Part shown: positions 57,056-64,000 of the stretch, one piece after another
How positions within the stretch are numbered: position 1 is the first letter of the stretch
Layout of the letters: each line of letters opens with the position of its first letter
Source of the DNA: G965267335 sp965267335
GTDB lineage: Bacteria > Bacteroidota > Bacteroidia > Cytophagales > JAAEPT01
Reading direction: 5' to 3'
Assembly: GCA_965267335.1 (NCBI GenBank)
Contig: OZ253953.1
Coordinates: 3,658,001-3,722,000, forward strand
DNA: 64,000 bases
Program-made: the position numbers and the translations under genes
The notes under the pieces: generated by a model
Database searches by the model: none
What the model saw: the letters and a program-made list of their open reading frames with translations, nothing else
What the model was told of the DNA's origin: nothing

Positions 57056-58108
57056 TTACTCAACCATATCTAATCTAAAAGGTGTACCTTTCGAGTAATC
57101 CCCTTTTACTTTCTTACCCAACATCTCTTCATAATACTTTGGATGTAACCCATACCCCGGACGAACTGACCTTAGGTTCTTTTCATTCAGTACCTCTCCC
57201 TTTCGTACATCTTCGCTGATAAACAAAGACCGGGAAGTTGAAGCTCTACTTTCTTTTATCTTATCGGTAAGTTGGTAATCAACTTTCCCTAAAGCTTTCT
57301 CTGCCTGGCGCACAGACTCTACCATTTGCTTAAATTCATGCAGGTCCAAAGAAAAACTTGCATCAGGACCTCCAATTGATTTATCAAGTATAAAGTGCTT
57401 CTCTATCACTCTGGCGCCTAAAGAAGTGGCAACAACCGGAGAAACAATACCTAAGGTATGATCAGACAAACCGGCAACAACTCCAAACCGTTCTTTTAAA
57501 TCTACTATCGTTTTAAGATTGGCCCCTTCAATTGGTGCGGGATAAGACGATGTACACTTCAGCAAAACAATATCTTCGTTGCCTTCATTCCTGCATGCTT
57601 CAACAGCCAGCTCAATGTCCGATAACTCTGCAATCCCTGTCGAAATGATAATTGGCTTCTTTTTTGAAGCAACGTACTTTATTAAAGGAATGTCCGTAAT
57701 TTCAAAAGAGGCAATTTTATAGGCAGGTGCTTCTAGTTTTTCAAGAAGGTCAACAGCAGTGATGTCGAATGGAGACGAAAAACATATTAGTCCCTGTTCC
57801 TGGGCTAATGCGAATAATTCTTCATGCCATTCCCAAGGGGTATAAGCCTGCTGGTACAATTCATATAAATACTTACCATCCCAGATCGTACCATGGCTAA
57901 GTTTGAAATAATCATTCTTTACATCTAAGGTTATCGTGTTAGCAGTATAAGTTTGTAACTTTATTGCGTCAGCCCCCGCTTCCTTTGCAGCAACTATTGT
58001 ATCCTTTGCAACTTGGATATCATGATTATGATTAGCCGATAGTTCAGCGATAATAAAGACCGGTGAATCATCTGAAATTATTCTATCGGATATCTGGATG
58101 GAACTCAT
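57056..58108 (-). CDS. pseI: Pseudaminic acid synthase (PseI, NeuB family)
   Basis: This enzyme condenses PEP with a 2,4-diacetamido-trideoxy-altrose to make a nonulosonic acid. It has the NeuB-type N-terminal barrel: FIIAELSANHNHD, AIKLQTYT, CFSSPFD, LLKCTSSYPAP, GLSDHTLG and the metal/PEP region VIEKHFILD. A C-terminal SAF domain follows (SRSLFISEDVRKG, SVRPGYGL). The sequence is closer to PseI than to LegI or NeuB as I recall them. It starts 10 bases after the pseG-pseH gene. Confidence 0.92.
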   Translation of the reverse strand: MSSIQISDRIISDDSPVFIIAELSANHNHDIQVAKDTIVAAKEAGADAIKLQTYTANTITLDVKNDYFKLSHGTIWDGKYLYELYQQAYTPWEWHEELFALAQEQGLICFSSPFDITAVDLLEKLEAPAYKIASFEITDIPLIKYVASKKKPIIISTGIAELSDIELAVEACRNEGNEDIVLLKCTSSYPAPIEGANLKTIVDLKERFGVVAGLSDHTLGIVSPVVATSLGARVIEKHFILDKSIGGPDASFSLDLHEFKQMVESVRQAEKALGKVDYQLTDKIKESRASTSRSLFISEDVRKGEVLNEKNLRSVRPGYGLHPKYYEEMLGKKVKGDYSKGTPFRLDMVE

Positions 58109-58118
58109 ACTTCAAATT

Positions 58119-59492
58119 TCAGCATGTAACATTAACTTCAAAATCAAATTTAACAATTTCTTGTCCTGAAACTTCGTTAAACACCAATGATCTAAATGCT
58201 TTTAGTGAAGGTTGGTTTGCAGATTTAACAATCGCTGTAAGTTTGCTAACTTCATATTCACTAAGCAACCTCCTTATCGTTCTGGCGAGTAGAATCGTAG
58301 AATAGCCCTTCCCTCTGCTATCAGGTGCCACAGAATAGTTAATACTGTACGTTGTCCCCTCTGCTCTTTCAAACCTTACTTGGCCTACTGGGAGACCATT
58401 ATGCATGCACACATACATAACGGAATCCGAATTATTCAGTTTGCCGCTAAACCATTCTAAATGGTCCTCCCAGTGAATTTCACTTGTATTAATTGAATTT
58501 AGCCTAGTATCTGGGTCGTTAGCCCAATCAAAGTATAGCTTCACATCATCCTCGCTTGCCTTTCGTACCTTCAGTTCAGAATAACCCAATAACTTTGTGG
58601 CTAAATTATGATAGCCTGATGATGCGTTTTGAAATACTTGCCACTGCCGAGATGTCATCCCATATTCTGCGAACTCAATTGTAGGGTTCTCAGATACCCA
58701 ACTTTCGTATTCGATTGCGAGGCGATTTTCAATAAAATACTTATAGACCAACTCTTGATTATGAGCCGTTTTTCTCAAAATCAGGTCTCCAGATATTATT
58801 CCATATTCAAAAGCAGAGGTACTTGCAGAGAGTAATGCGGTACCACTTTCTTCCATAATCAATTTAACCGCTTCAGGAGGAACTGATTTATGGATTACAA
58901 TGTCTTGCTCCAGCTCATCTACCCAATCCTTCAGTTCACCTTCAAACTGATATCCTCCTCCAATCACAACATTGATCTTTTTAAACTTTTTTAAGTTAAT
59001 TTCCTTAAGAGATTCTAATGTGAAATTTTCCGGATCGCTCCCCCCGAACATGACCAACAAAACATTCGGTTCCGTTTGAGCTCTCTTGAATGGTTTAAAA
59101 ATAGGATTAACTAGCAAGTAAGGTAATCCACTTAATACAACAGTACCGGGTTCAATGAATCGATTCAATGATGATAAATCCGTAGCAGGATTGTAGTTGA
59201 TTAGAAAATCAGCAGGAATAGGTTCATTCGGAATATCGTTAATAACTAGTTGACAAAAGTTTCCCTGTCTCAATTTCTTTAAGAAGTTGAAATCAAACTG
59301 ATAGCCATCGATAATGAGGACATCAGAAGAACCTATTTTCAGCTTGAGTAGTTCCTCAGCTGATTCTGACTTTAACTCAATTACGGAAAAGTCGACCAAG
59401 TAGGTTTTAGCTACCTCAAGCGTATTACTTAGAATAAAGTGGATATCTTTAAACTGCCCCTGAACATAATAAGCCAAAGACCGGCACCTCAT
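58119..59492 (-). CDS. pseG: PseG hydrolase fused to PseH-like acetyltransferase (start uncertain, probably upstream)
   Basis: The N-terminal 300 residues are the PseG nucleotide-sugar hydrolase (VLLVMFGGSDPEN, SASTSAFEYG), which removes UDP before PseI. From about residue 307 a GNAT domain follows (VGQVRFERAE, DSRGKGYSTILL), most like PseH, which acetylates the 4-amino group. Placing the ATG at 59492 deletes the conserved N-terminal motif with the catalytic His: the frame upstream encodes IRLDANEEIGFGHLMRC. That frame has no ATG, GTG or TTG before its TGA at 59571-59573. See the slippery-site feature. The bounds given are the ATG-started form only. Confidence 0.85.
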   Translation of the reverse strand: MRCRSLAYYVQGQFKDIHFILSNTLEVAKTYLVDFSVIELKSESAEELLKLKIGSSDVLIIDGYQFDFNFLKKLRQGNFCQLVINDIPNEPIPADFLINYNPATDLSSLNRFIEPGTVVLSGLPYLLVNPIFKPFKRAQTEPNVLLVMFGGSDPENFTLESLKEINLKKFKKINVVIGGGYQFEGELKDWVDELEQDIVIHKSVPPEAVKLIMEESGTALLSASTSAFEYGIISGDLILRKTAHNQELVYKYFIENRLAIEYESWVSENPTIEFAEYGMTSRQWQVFQNASSGYHNLATKLLGYSELKVRKASEDDVKLYFDWANDPDTRLNSINTSEIHWEDHLEWFSGKLNNSDSVMYVCMHNGLPVGQVRFERAEGTTYSINYSVAPDSRGKGYSTILLARTIRRLLSEYEVSKLTAIVKSANQPSLKAFRSLVFNEVSGQEIVKFDFEVNVTC

Positions 59493-59551
59493 AAGGTGAC
59501 CAAAACCAATTTCTTCGTTGGCATCAAGTCTTATAAATAAGGATGATTTGA

Positions 59552-59573
59552 TAGTTAAATCTTTTTTTGCTCA
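59552..59573 (-). promoter_or_regulatory. Candidate -1 ribosomal frameshift (slippery) site at the spsF/pseG junction
   Basis: On the minus strand the last spsF codons are CAA AAA AAG ATT TAA. The heptamer A AAA AAG (59567-59561) is in the exact phase used by dnaX-type -1 frameshifting. A -1 slip reads AAA AAA GAT and enters the pseG frame, which is open from its TGA at 59571-59573 and lacks a standard start before its essential motif. A short hairpin (CACCT TATG AGGTG) lies about 65 bases downstream, too far to be a classic stimulator. Functionality is inferred. Confidence 0.5.
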
Positions 59574-60277
59574 ATATGAGCATTGATTTTTAATAGTTCT
59601 TTATTGGTTCTCATCAAGGCAACAATTTCATCACAACTAAGTTTATCTGCCCCCAACTCAAGAATTAATATTTTCATCAACTCAAAGTCCTCTGGAGTAT
59701 CAACGGTAAGACGCAAATCACTATTGTCAACCGAGTTAGTATAATGGGCGATATTAACCTTTCCTGACCTGTTCTGATTGATATATGGAGTTACATGCTC
59801 GAGATCGGAACTTTTAGTTGCCGAATTATAAGCCTCCTTCAAATCTGGGAAGCTAAATATTTCAAAATCCATTCCCCTTGGAAAGGTCCGTTCCAGGCAA
59901 TTGGATAAATACAAATGGTTCTTCCCCGCAGATTGATAGGCTTCAACCCCTTTTGATATTAATAAGGGATCAATCAGTGGACAATCTGAAGTAACTCTTA
60001 TAATGTGCTCAACACCGAACTTTTCTGCTGCATCATAAAATCGTGATAGTACATTTGATTCTGAGCCTCGAATACTCCTTACACCATTATTGATTGCATA
60101 TTCATAAACCTGAGCGTCCACATCCTCCAATGTTGTAGCTACAATTACCGGAAGTCCCGTCTGTTTCAATCGCTCCAGGTGATAGTGAAGCATGATATGC
60201 TCCCCTATATTGAGAAATATCTTATCGGGAAGCCTTGAACTTCCCATACGGGCCTGTGTAATCAATGCGAACTCCAT
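59555..60277 (-). CDS. SpsF/PseF-like CMP-nonulosonate cytidylyltransferase
   Basis: This 240-residue CTP transferase (SpsF/COG1861 type) most likely activates the pseudaminic-type acid with CMP. It opens with ITQARMGSSRLPDKIF and has the metal-binding SDCPLIDP and the C-terminal VDTPEDFELM. It follows pseC with a one-base TGATG overlap, so the ATG at 60277 is preferred over the in-frame start at 60301. Its final codons form the slippery A_AAA_AAG sequence before ATT and the stop TAA. Confidence 0.9.
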   Translation of the reverse strand: MEFALITQARMGSSRLPDKIFLNIGEHIMLHYHLERLKQTGLPVIVATTLEDVDAQVYEYAINNGVRSIRGSESNVLSRFYDAAEKFGVEHIIRVTSDCPLIDPLLISKGVEAYQSAGKNHLYLSNCLERTFPRGMDFEIFSFPDLKEAYNSATKSSDLEHVTPYINQNRSGKVNIAHYTNSVDNSDLRLTVDTPEDFELMKILILELGADKLSCDEIVALMRTNKELLKINAHIEQKKI

Positions 60278-61431
60278 CAACTGAAAAAAGATTTTATGCA
60301 CTTAACAACGTACTCCAAATCACTCTGACTGATTGAAGGATACATTGGTAAACTCAAGGCTCCGGAATAGTACTCTTCAGCATTGTCAAGATTCGGCTGA
60401 TCAATTTCACCGTTCCTATAATACGGTTGTGTATGAATAGGAATATAATGAACCTGTGTATAAACCCCTTTGTCCCTCAAATAATCATATAGCTCTTTTC
60501 TCCTTTCTGTGTGAATTATGTACAAATGAAACGCATGATTCCTACCTGGGAAGGCACTATATTTTTTTATTGGCAGTTCTGACAATTCAAGGTCATAATA
60601 TGCTGCGATTTCTCTTCTTTTCCTGAGATTTTCATTCGCCCTTGTCAACTGGGATATTCCCAAAGCACAAGATATATCTGCAATTCTATAGTTGTAACCC
60701 AGCTCTTGCATCTCGTAATACCATCCGCCTTGATTATCTCCGGCTACCAAATCCTCTTTAGTTACTCCATGTGACCGTAGTAATCTTATCTTTTTATCAA
60801 TTTCTGGGTTATTAGTAGTGACCATACCACCTTCTCCACAGGCTATATGTTTTACCGGGTGAAATGAAAATATTGAAAGGTCAGCATACTTACCATTCCC
60901 GCTTTTTTGCTCGTTACCTTTGGAATCCAGAAAACTGGCTCCCGGTGAATGACAAGCATCTTCTATCAGCCAAAGTCCATGCTGATCCGCAAGGGTTCTG
61001 TAGCTTTCCAAGTCTACCGGCATACCCCCAAGTGTCACTGGTATTATGCCTGAAAAAAAACCTTCGGGTTTTGACTTTATTAGGCTCTCAACGGCATTTA
61101 TGTCCAATAGAAGTGTTTCTGGATTTATATCTGCGAAATACACATTACCTCTACAATACCGAATACAGTTCGAAGTAGCCACAAAAGAAATTGGTGTGGT
61201 TATTACGTTGTCACCTTTTTTTAATCCAAGTGCAAGAGCTCCAAGGTGCAGTGCCGCTGTACCATTCGTAACTGCAATAGCGTATTCAGAGCCCACATAA
61301 TTTGCAAAGCCTTTTTCGAATTCTTCAACTTTAGGTCCTTGTGTCAAAAAATCTGACTGGAGGACTTTTACGACCTCTTCAATATCTTCCGATGTAATTT
61401 CCTGACGTCCGTATGGAATTGATCTATCCAT
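60277..61431 (-). CDS. pseC: UDP-4-amino-4,6-dideoxy-N-acetyl-beta-L-altrosamine transaminase
   Basis: This PLP aminotransferase performs the second step of pseudaminic acid synthesis. It starts with IPYGRQEITSEDIEEVV, has VTNGTAALHLGALALG, the PISFVATSNCIRY segment, and the PLP Lys in SFHPVKHIACGEGG. It is a close match to the PseC/TIGR03588 type. The preceding PseB dehydratase is not in the window. The ATG at 61431 overlaps the HAD gene stop by eight bases. Confidence 0.92.
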   Translation of the reverse strand: MDRSIPYGRQEITSEDIEEVVKVLQSDFLTQGPKVEEFEKGFANYVGSEYAIAVTNGTAALHLGALALGLKKGDNVITTPISFVATSNCIRYCRGNVYFADINPETLLLDINAVESLIKSKPEGFFSGIIPVTLGGMPVDLESYRTLADQHGLWLIEDACHSPGASFLDSKGNEQKSGNGKYADLSIFSFHPVKHIACGEGGMVTTNNPEIDKKIRLLRSHGVTKEDLVAGDNQGGWYYEMQELGYNYRIADISCALGISQLTRANENLRKRREIAAYYDLELSELPIKKYSAFPGRNHAFHLYIIHTERRKELYDYLRDKGVYTQVHYIPIHTQPYYRNGEIDQPNLDNAEEYYSGALSLPMYPSISQSDLEYVVKCIKSFFS

Positions 61432-62056
61432 TCATTAAATGGGTATATAAGTCATTAAAATTACGAATATAATATTTTCCCTTGTTCATCAGTTCATCGC
61501 TATTATACCCGTAAAATGGAATACTAACGAACTGGGCGGCCTCAAAATCGTTAATTGAATCCCCAATCATAATTGACCTTTCCGGTTTATATTGATCTAT
61601 AAGGTTTTTCAAATTTTCCTTTTTAGGAACTGGGGAGCCTTTTATTTCTCGAAAGAACCTATCAATACCCATCGCCTTACACAGGTAATTGAGTTCCTTT
61701 TCATCCGATCCCGACACAACATACATAGGAAACTCCTCATGATGTTGTTCTATAAAATCTACAGTTTCTCTTATGAGCAAGTCAGGGTTGATAAGACTCT
61801 CTTTCATAATCACTGAAAAGCGACCACATAAGTTCTGCAAATCATCATCTGATAAGTCCTCACCCAATAGTTCCTCGAAGAAGTATCTGAACTTATGGTA
61901 TCTGGATAACCCTCCGTTTTCCAAATGATATTGCACCAACCTATCCACCAGATGCTCTGGATAATCGACCAGTACTTTCCGAAAACCATCAGTCCTTACT
62001 GGCATACTATCCATGATCACACCATCAAAGTCAAAAAACAAGGTTAAATTACTCAT
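61424..62056 (-). CDS. HAD-superfamily phosphatase
   Basis: This 210-residue phosphatase has HAD motif I FFDFDGVIMDS, motif II in VVSGSDEKE, Lys in PVPKKEN, and motif IV IMIGDSINDFEAA, with a helical cap typical of the beta-phosphoglucomutase-like/PGP group. It lies between a KdsB-like and a pseC gene, overlapping both. It may remove phosphate from an ulosonate intermediate (KdsC-like role) but belongs to a different HAD subclass than KdsC. ATG at 62056 is preferred to GTG at 62062. Confidence 0.87.
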   Translation of the reverse strand: MSNLTLFFDFDGVIMDSMPVRTDGFRKVLVDYPEHLVDRLVQYHLENGGLSRYHKFRYFFEELLGEDLSDDDLQNLCGRFSVIMKESLINPDLLIRETVDFIEQHHEEFPMYVVSGSDEKELNYLCKAMGIDRFFREIKGSPVPKKENLKNLIDQYKPERSIMIGDSINDFEAAQFVSIPFYGYNSDELMNKGKYYIRNFNDLYTHLMNG

Positions 62057-62783
62057 TGTCACTAATGAATTTTTCTACCGTTTCAACATCCTCCGGTGTA
62101 TCTACGGCTAAAGATACTCCTGAAGTTTTTACCATTTTCACGGGATACCCTAAATCGAGAAAACGTAGGATTTCAATATCTTCACTGTTTTCGCATGGGG
62201 CCTTATTGGTCTGTGTTCCAAATAGCTCAAGTTCCTCAGCAGTGAAAGCATATATACAAACTTGTTTGTAATACTCATCAGGAGCCTTATCGGCATCTTT
62301 GAATCCCGGCACAGCCAGTCTGGACATGTATATTAACTGCTCTGTTGAAGAAATAACGACTTTTGGAATGTTAACACTTTTTGGGTCTTCGGTATCTGAT
62401 ATTGGATAGTAACCATTGATTACCATATCCATATTTGATTTTTTTACTTCTGCGATTCGTAGTATATCGTCCGGGTTAATCACTGGTTCATCACCTTGTA
62501 CATTTATAATAATGTCCGCTTTTACTTTTTGACTTACTTCGTAAAGCCGATCAGTACCGGTATAATGATCGGATGAAGTCATAACCGTATTATAGCCGTA
62601 GTCCTCAGCAAGCTTTTTTATTCGATCATCATCAGTAGCGATATATGTATTTTCCTTATCAAGGGCCTCTTCTACTTTTCGGGCAACTCGGATTACTAGT
62701 GGCACACCCGCAATCTCAATCAAAGGCTTTCCGGGAAACCTGCTTGAAGCGTAGCGAGCTGGTATTACACCTATAATTTTCAT
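62049..62783 (-). CDS. KdsB-like CMP-ulosonate cytidylyltransferase (second copy)
   Basis: This 244-residue CTP transferase has the KdsB pattern: VIPARYASSRFPGKPL, IATDDDR, MTSSDHYTGTDRLYE, INVQGDEPVI, and VDTPEDVETV. It differs from the housekeeping copy (8401-9156) in the sugar-facing region (NIPKVVISSTEQLIYMSR and YYKQVCIYAF). It overlaps the aldolase gene by four bases and the HAD gene by eight, so it probably activates the product of those enzymes rather than Kdo for lipid A. Kdo itself is not excluded. Confidence 0.88.
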   Translation of the reverse strand: MKIIGVIPARYASSRFPGKPLIEIAGVPLVIRVARKVEEALDKENTYIATDDDRIKKLAEDYGYNTVMTSSDHYTGTDRLYEVSQKVKADIIINVQGDEPVINPDDILRIAEVKKSNMDMVINGYYPISDTEDPKSVNIPKVVISSTEQLIYMSRLAVPGFKDADKAPDEYYKQVCIYAFTAEELELFGTQTNKAPCENSEDIEILRFLDLGYPVKMVKTSGVSLAVDTPEDVETVEKFISDNE

Positions 62784-64000
62784 TTTATTAATGCGTATAC
62801 AGAAGTGGTACTTAGGTTTTGATACTTTGTAGGTGTTATTGCGGTTATTTCGACTCTACCAAAGACTGACTTAACCCCAAGGAAAAAGTCATCCATTTCC
62901 TGGTTTTCTTCCAAAGAATCATAACCATCAAATCCAGCAAGGTAAATCTTTGTGGCGCCTTTATGGATTGCCCATGAAACACAAAGCTGCCCAGCTTCAT
63001 AACTCGAAATATTAACAACGCTATTATCGTATATTTCCCCAAGTTCGTATTGAACTGATCTTAAGTTAGGTTTCAGCAGTTCTCCCGGAATAAACTGTTC
63101 CCCTGTGATGATCAGTTCTGCGTCAATTGAATTGTCTGAAAGTGTTTCAAGTAGGCGAACCCTGTTAAGAATAACAACGATTTTATCCTTTACATCTCGT
63201 AATTGCCCAGTATTGTTACACTCCAGTACTTTTGCGCCATGTTCTAACGAAAAATGTCTTACCGCTTCTATATGAGACTTCAGACCAGGGCCATTGGCAC
63301 AGATCACTACAGCTTCTCCAAGCTGATCTACTCTTTCATGGGGTATAGTATCAAGTCCTTCCTCCTCTACAATTTTGACAGACCTTTTCAACGCGGTTGT
63401 AAGTTCAGCTGAGTTGAATTTAGAGCGTTCCTTTTTAGGTATCTCATCCAAAATCCTTGAAATCTGACTAAGCGTATACTGATTATGGTCACTTAGTTCC
63501 TGCACATAACTCTGATGTATATCCTTAAGGCCGCTCATCATATACACATAAGATGCCCCCCAACCATATTTTTGCTGTAGAGGAATATAATTCTGATATA
63601 ACACTTGAAGTATATGAAAAGGTTTGTATTGATTCATTTCGAATTTCTCTCTCATTCCTAGCAGGAACTGTTCAATCCTTAGATTTCCTGCCCCGCGTCC
63701 CATACCATAAATTGTACCATCAATATACTTCACCCCTTCTTTTATAGCCTGTATAGCATTAACATAGGCCATCCCTTGATTGTCATGAGCATGAAAGCCC
63801 AAGTCTCCTGAGTAGTGCTTTTTAACATGTTGATAATACCTGGAAATATCTTCAGGATAGAACGAGCCGAATGAGTCTGCTAAATACAACACTTCAACAG
63901 GTTTTCCTTCAACTCTTTTCAGCACTGAAGTTAGGTCTTCCAGCTCTATCAAACTACCTCCCATCAAATTGAGTGCAATTTTGTAACCAAGGGCATTGAA
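62780..64000 (-). CDS. HMGL-type aldolase fused to sialyltransferase-like domain (5' end truncated by window)
   Basis: The frame is open to the window edge (upstream codons FNALGYKIALNLMGG), so the start lies further right. The N-terminal part is a DRE-TIM/HMGL-like aldolase with the strand EVLYLADSFGSF, the metal-binding FHAHDNQGMA, and YIDGTIYGMGRGAGN. From about residue 230 a second Rossmann-like domain begins with VVICANGPGLK, continues with VVILNRVRL, and contains KIYLAGFDGYDS. This resembles GT42 sialyltransferases or the DUF115/MAF domain as I recall them. The substrate is unknown; the gene overlaps the KdsB-like gene by four bases. Confidence 0.8.
   Translation of the reverse strand, partial: FNALGYKIALNLMGGSLIELEDLTSVLKRVEGKPVEVLYLADSFGSFYPEDISRYYQHVKKHYSGDLGFHAHDNQGMAYVNAIQAIKEGVKYIDGTIYGMGRGAGNLRIEQFLLGMREKFEMNQYKPFHILQVLYQNYIPLQQKYGWGASYVYMMSGLKDIHQSYVQELSDHNQYTLSQISRILDEIPKKERSKFNSAELTTALKRSVKIVEEEGLDTIPHERVDQLGEAVVICANGPGLKSHIEAVRHFSLEHGAKVLECNNTGQLRDVKDKIVVILNRVRLLETLSDNSIDAELIITGEQFIPGELLKPNLRSVQYELGEIYDNSVVNISSYEAGQLCVSWAIHKGATKIYLAGFDGYDSLEENQEMDDFFLGVKSVFGRVEITAITPTKYQNLSTTSVYALIK

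Noticed and set aside
1..64000. tRNA, rRNA, CRISPR array, insertion sequence or prophage
   Set aside because: Read through the intergenic regions and ORF products and saw no tRNA cloverleaf, repeated spacers, transposase or phage structural gene. Small RNAs cannot be excluded by eye.

Overview
The window looks like the chromosome of a free-living member of the Bacteroidota, probably the order Cytophagales. The evidence is a secreted protein with a type IX secretion (T9SS) C-terminal sorting domain, PD40/OmpA proteins, Bacteroidota-type lipoproteins, an RqcH starting with the MHNNY motif, AT-rich DNA, and no clear Shine-Dalgarno sequences before most starts. I saw no rRNA, tRNA, CRISPR array, insertion sequence or prophage.

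Positions 1-33,300 are mostly core and cell-envelope genes. They comprise a truncated GH2 beta-mannosidase, two tandem small membrane proteins, a PD40-OmpA protein, a lipid kinase, a CotH-like lipoprotein with kdsB, a DUF4905-like protein with a LysM/double-psi barrel protein, an SLC13 transporter, a TIGR02757 protein, a GHL10 hydrolase, a Nudix hydrolase, a clan GH-A hydrolase, a T9SS cargo protein, a 7TM-PAS histidine kinase, a DUF2779 nuclease, a DoxX-like protein, SUI1, a small OmpA protein, an RND/MMPL exporter, an outer-membrane barrel and leuS.

Positions 33,300-47,750 hold a YceI / cytochrome c / SCO1 redox cluster, a membrane-anchored REC-PAS protein and ffh. They also hold an overlapping operon in which a large hybrid histidine kinase and a CheY-like protein are followed by a small unknown protein, a metallo-beta-lactamase-fold hydrolase and rqcH. 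A GT4 glycosyltransferase, miaA and pfkA follow.

Positions 47,900-64,000, all on the minus strand, are a surface-glycan locus that runs off the right edge. In transcription order it encodes: an HMGL-type aldolase fused to a sialyltransferase-like domain; a second KdsB-like CMP-sugar synthetase; a HAD phosphatase; the pseudaminic-acid-type genes pseC, spsF/pseF, pseG-pseH (fused) and pseI; an amidination module (HisH-like, HisF-like, PseA/WbpG-like); a Rossmann-propeller fusion; a YfhO-like membrane protein; a Wzx-type flippase; and a DegT sugar aminotransferase. The first ten genes overlap or are separated by 10 nt or less. The likely product is a surface glycan carrying an acetamidino-substituted pseudaminic-type acid, plus possibly a second CMP-activated ulosonate.

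The most unusual signal is at the spsF/pseG junction. The pseG reading frame has no ATG, GTG or TTG ahead of its essential N-terminal motif. The last codons of spsF form an A_AAA_AAG slippery heptamer, and a -1 shift there would lead exactly into the pseG frame. This could be programmed frameshifting producing a three-activity polyprotein, homopolymer phase variation, or a one-base sequence error.
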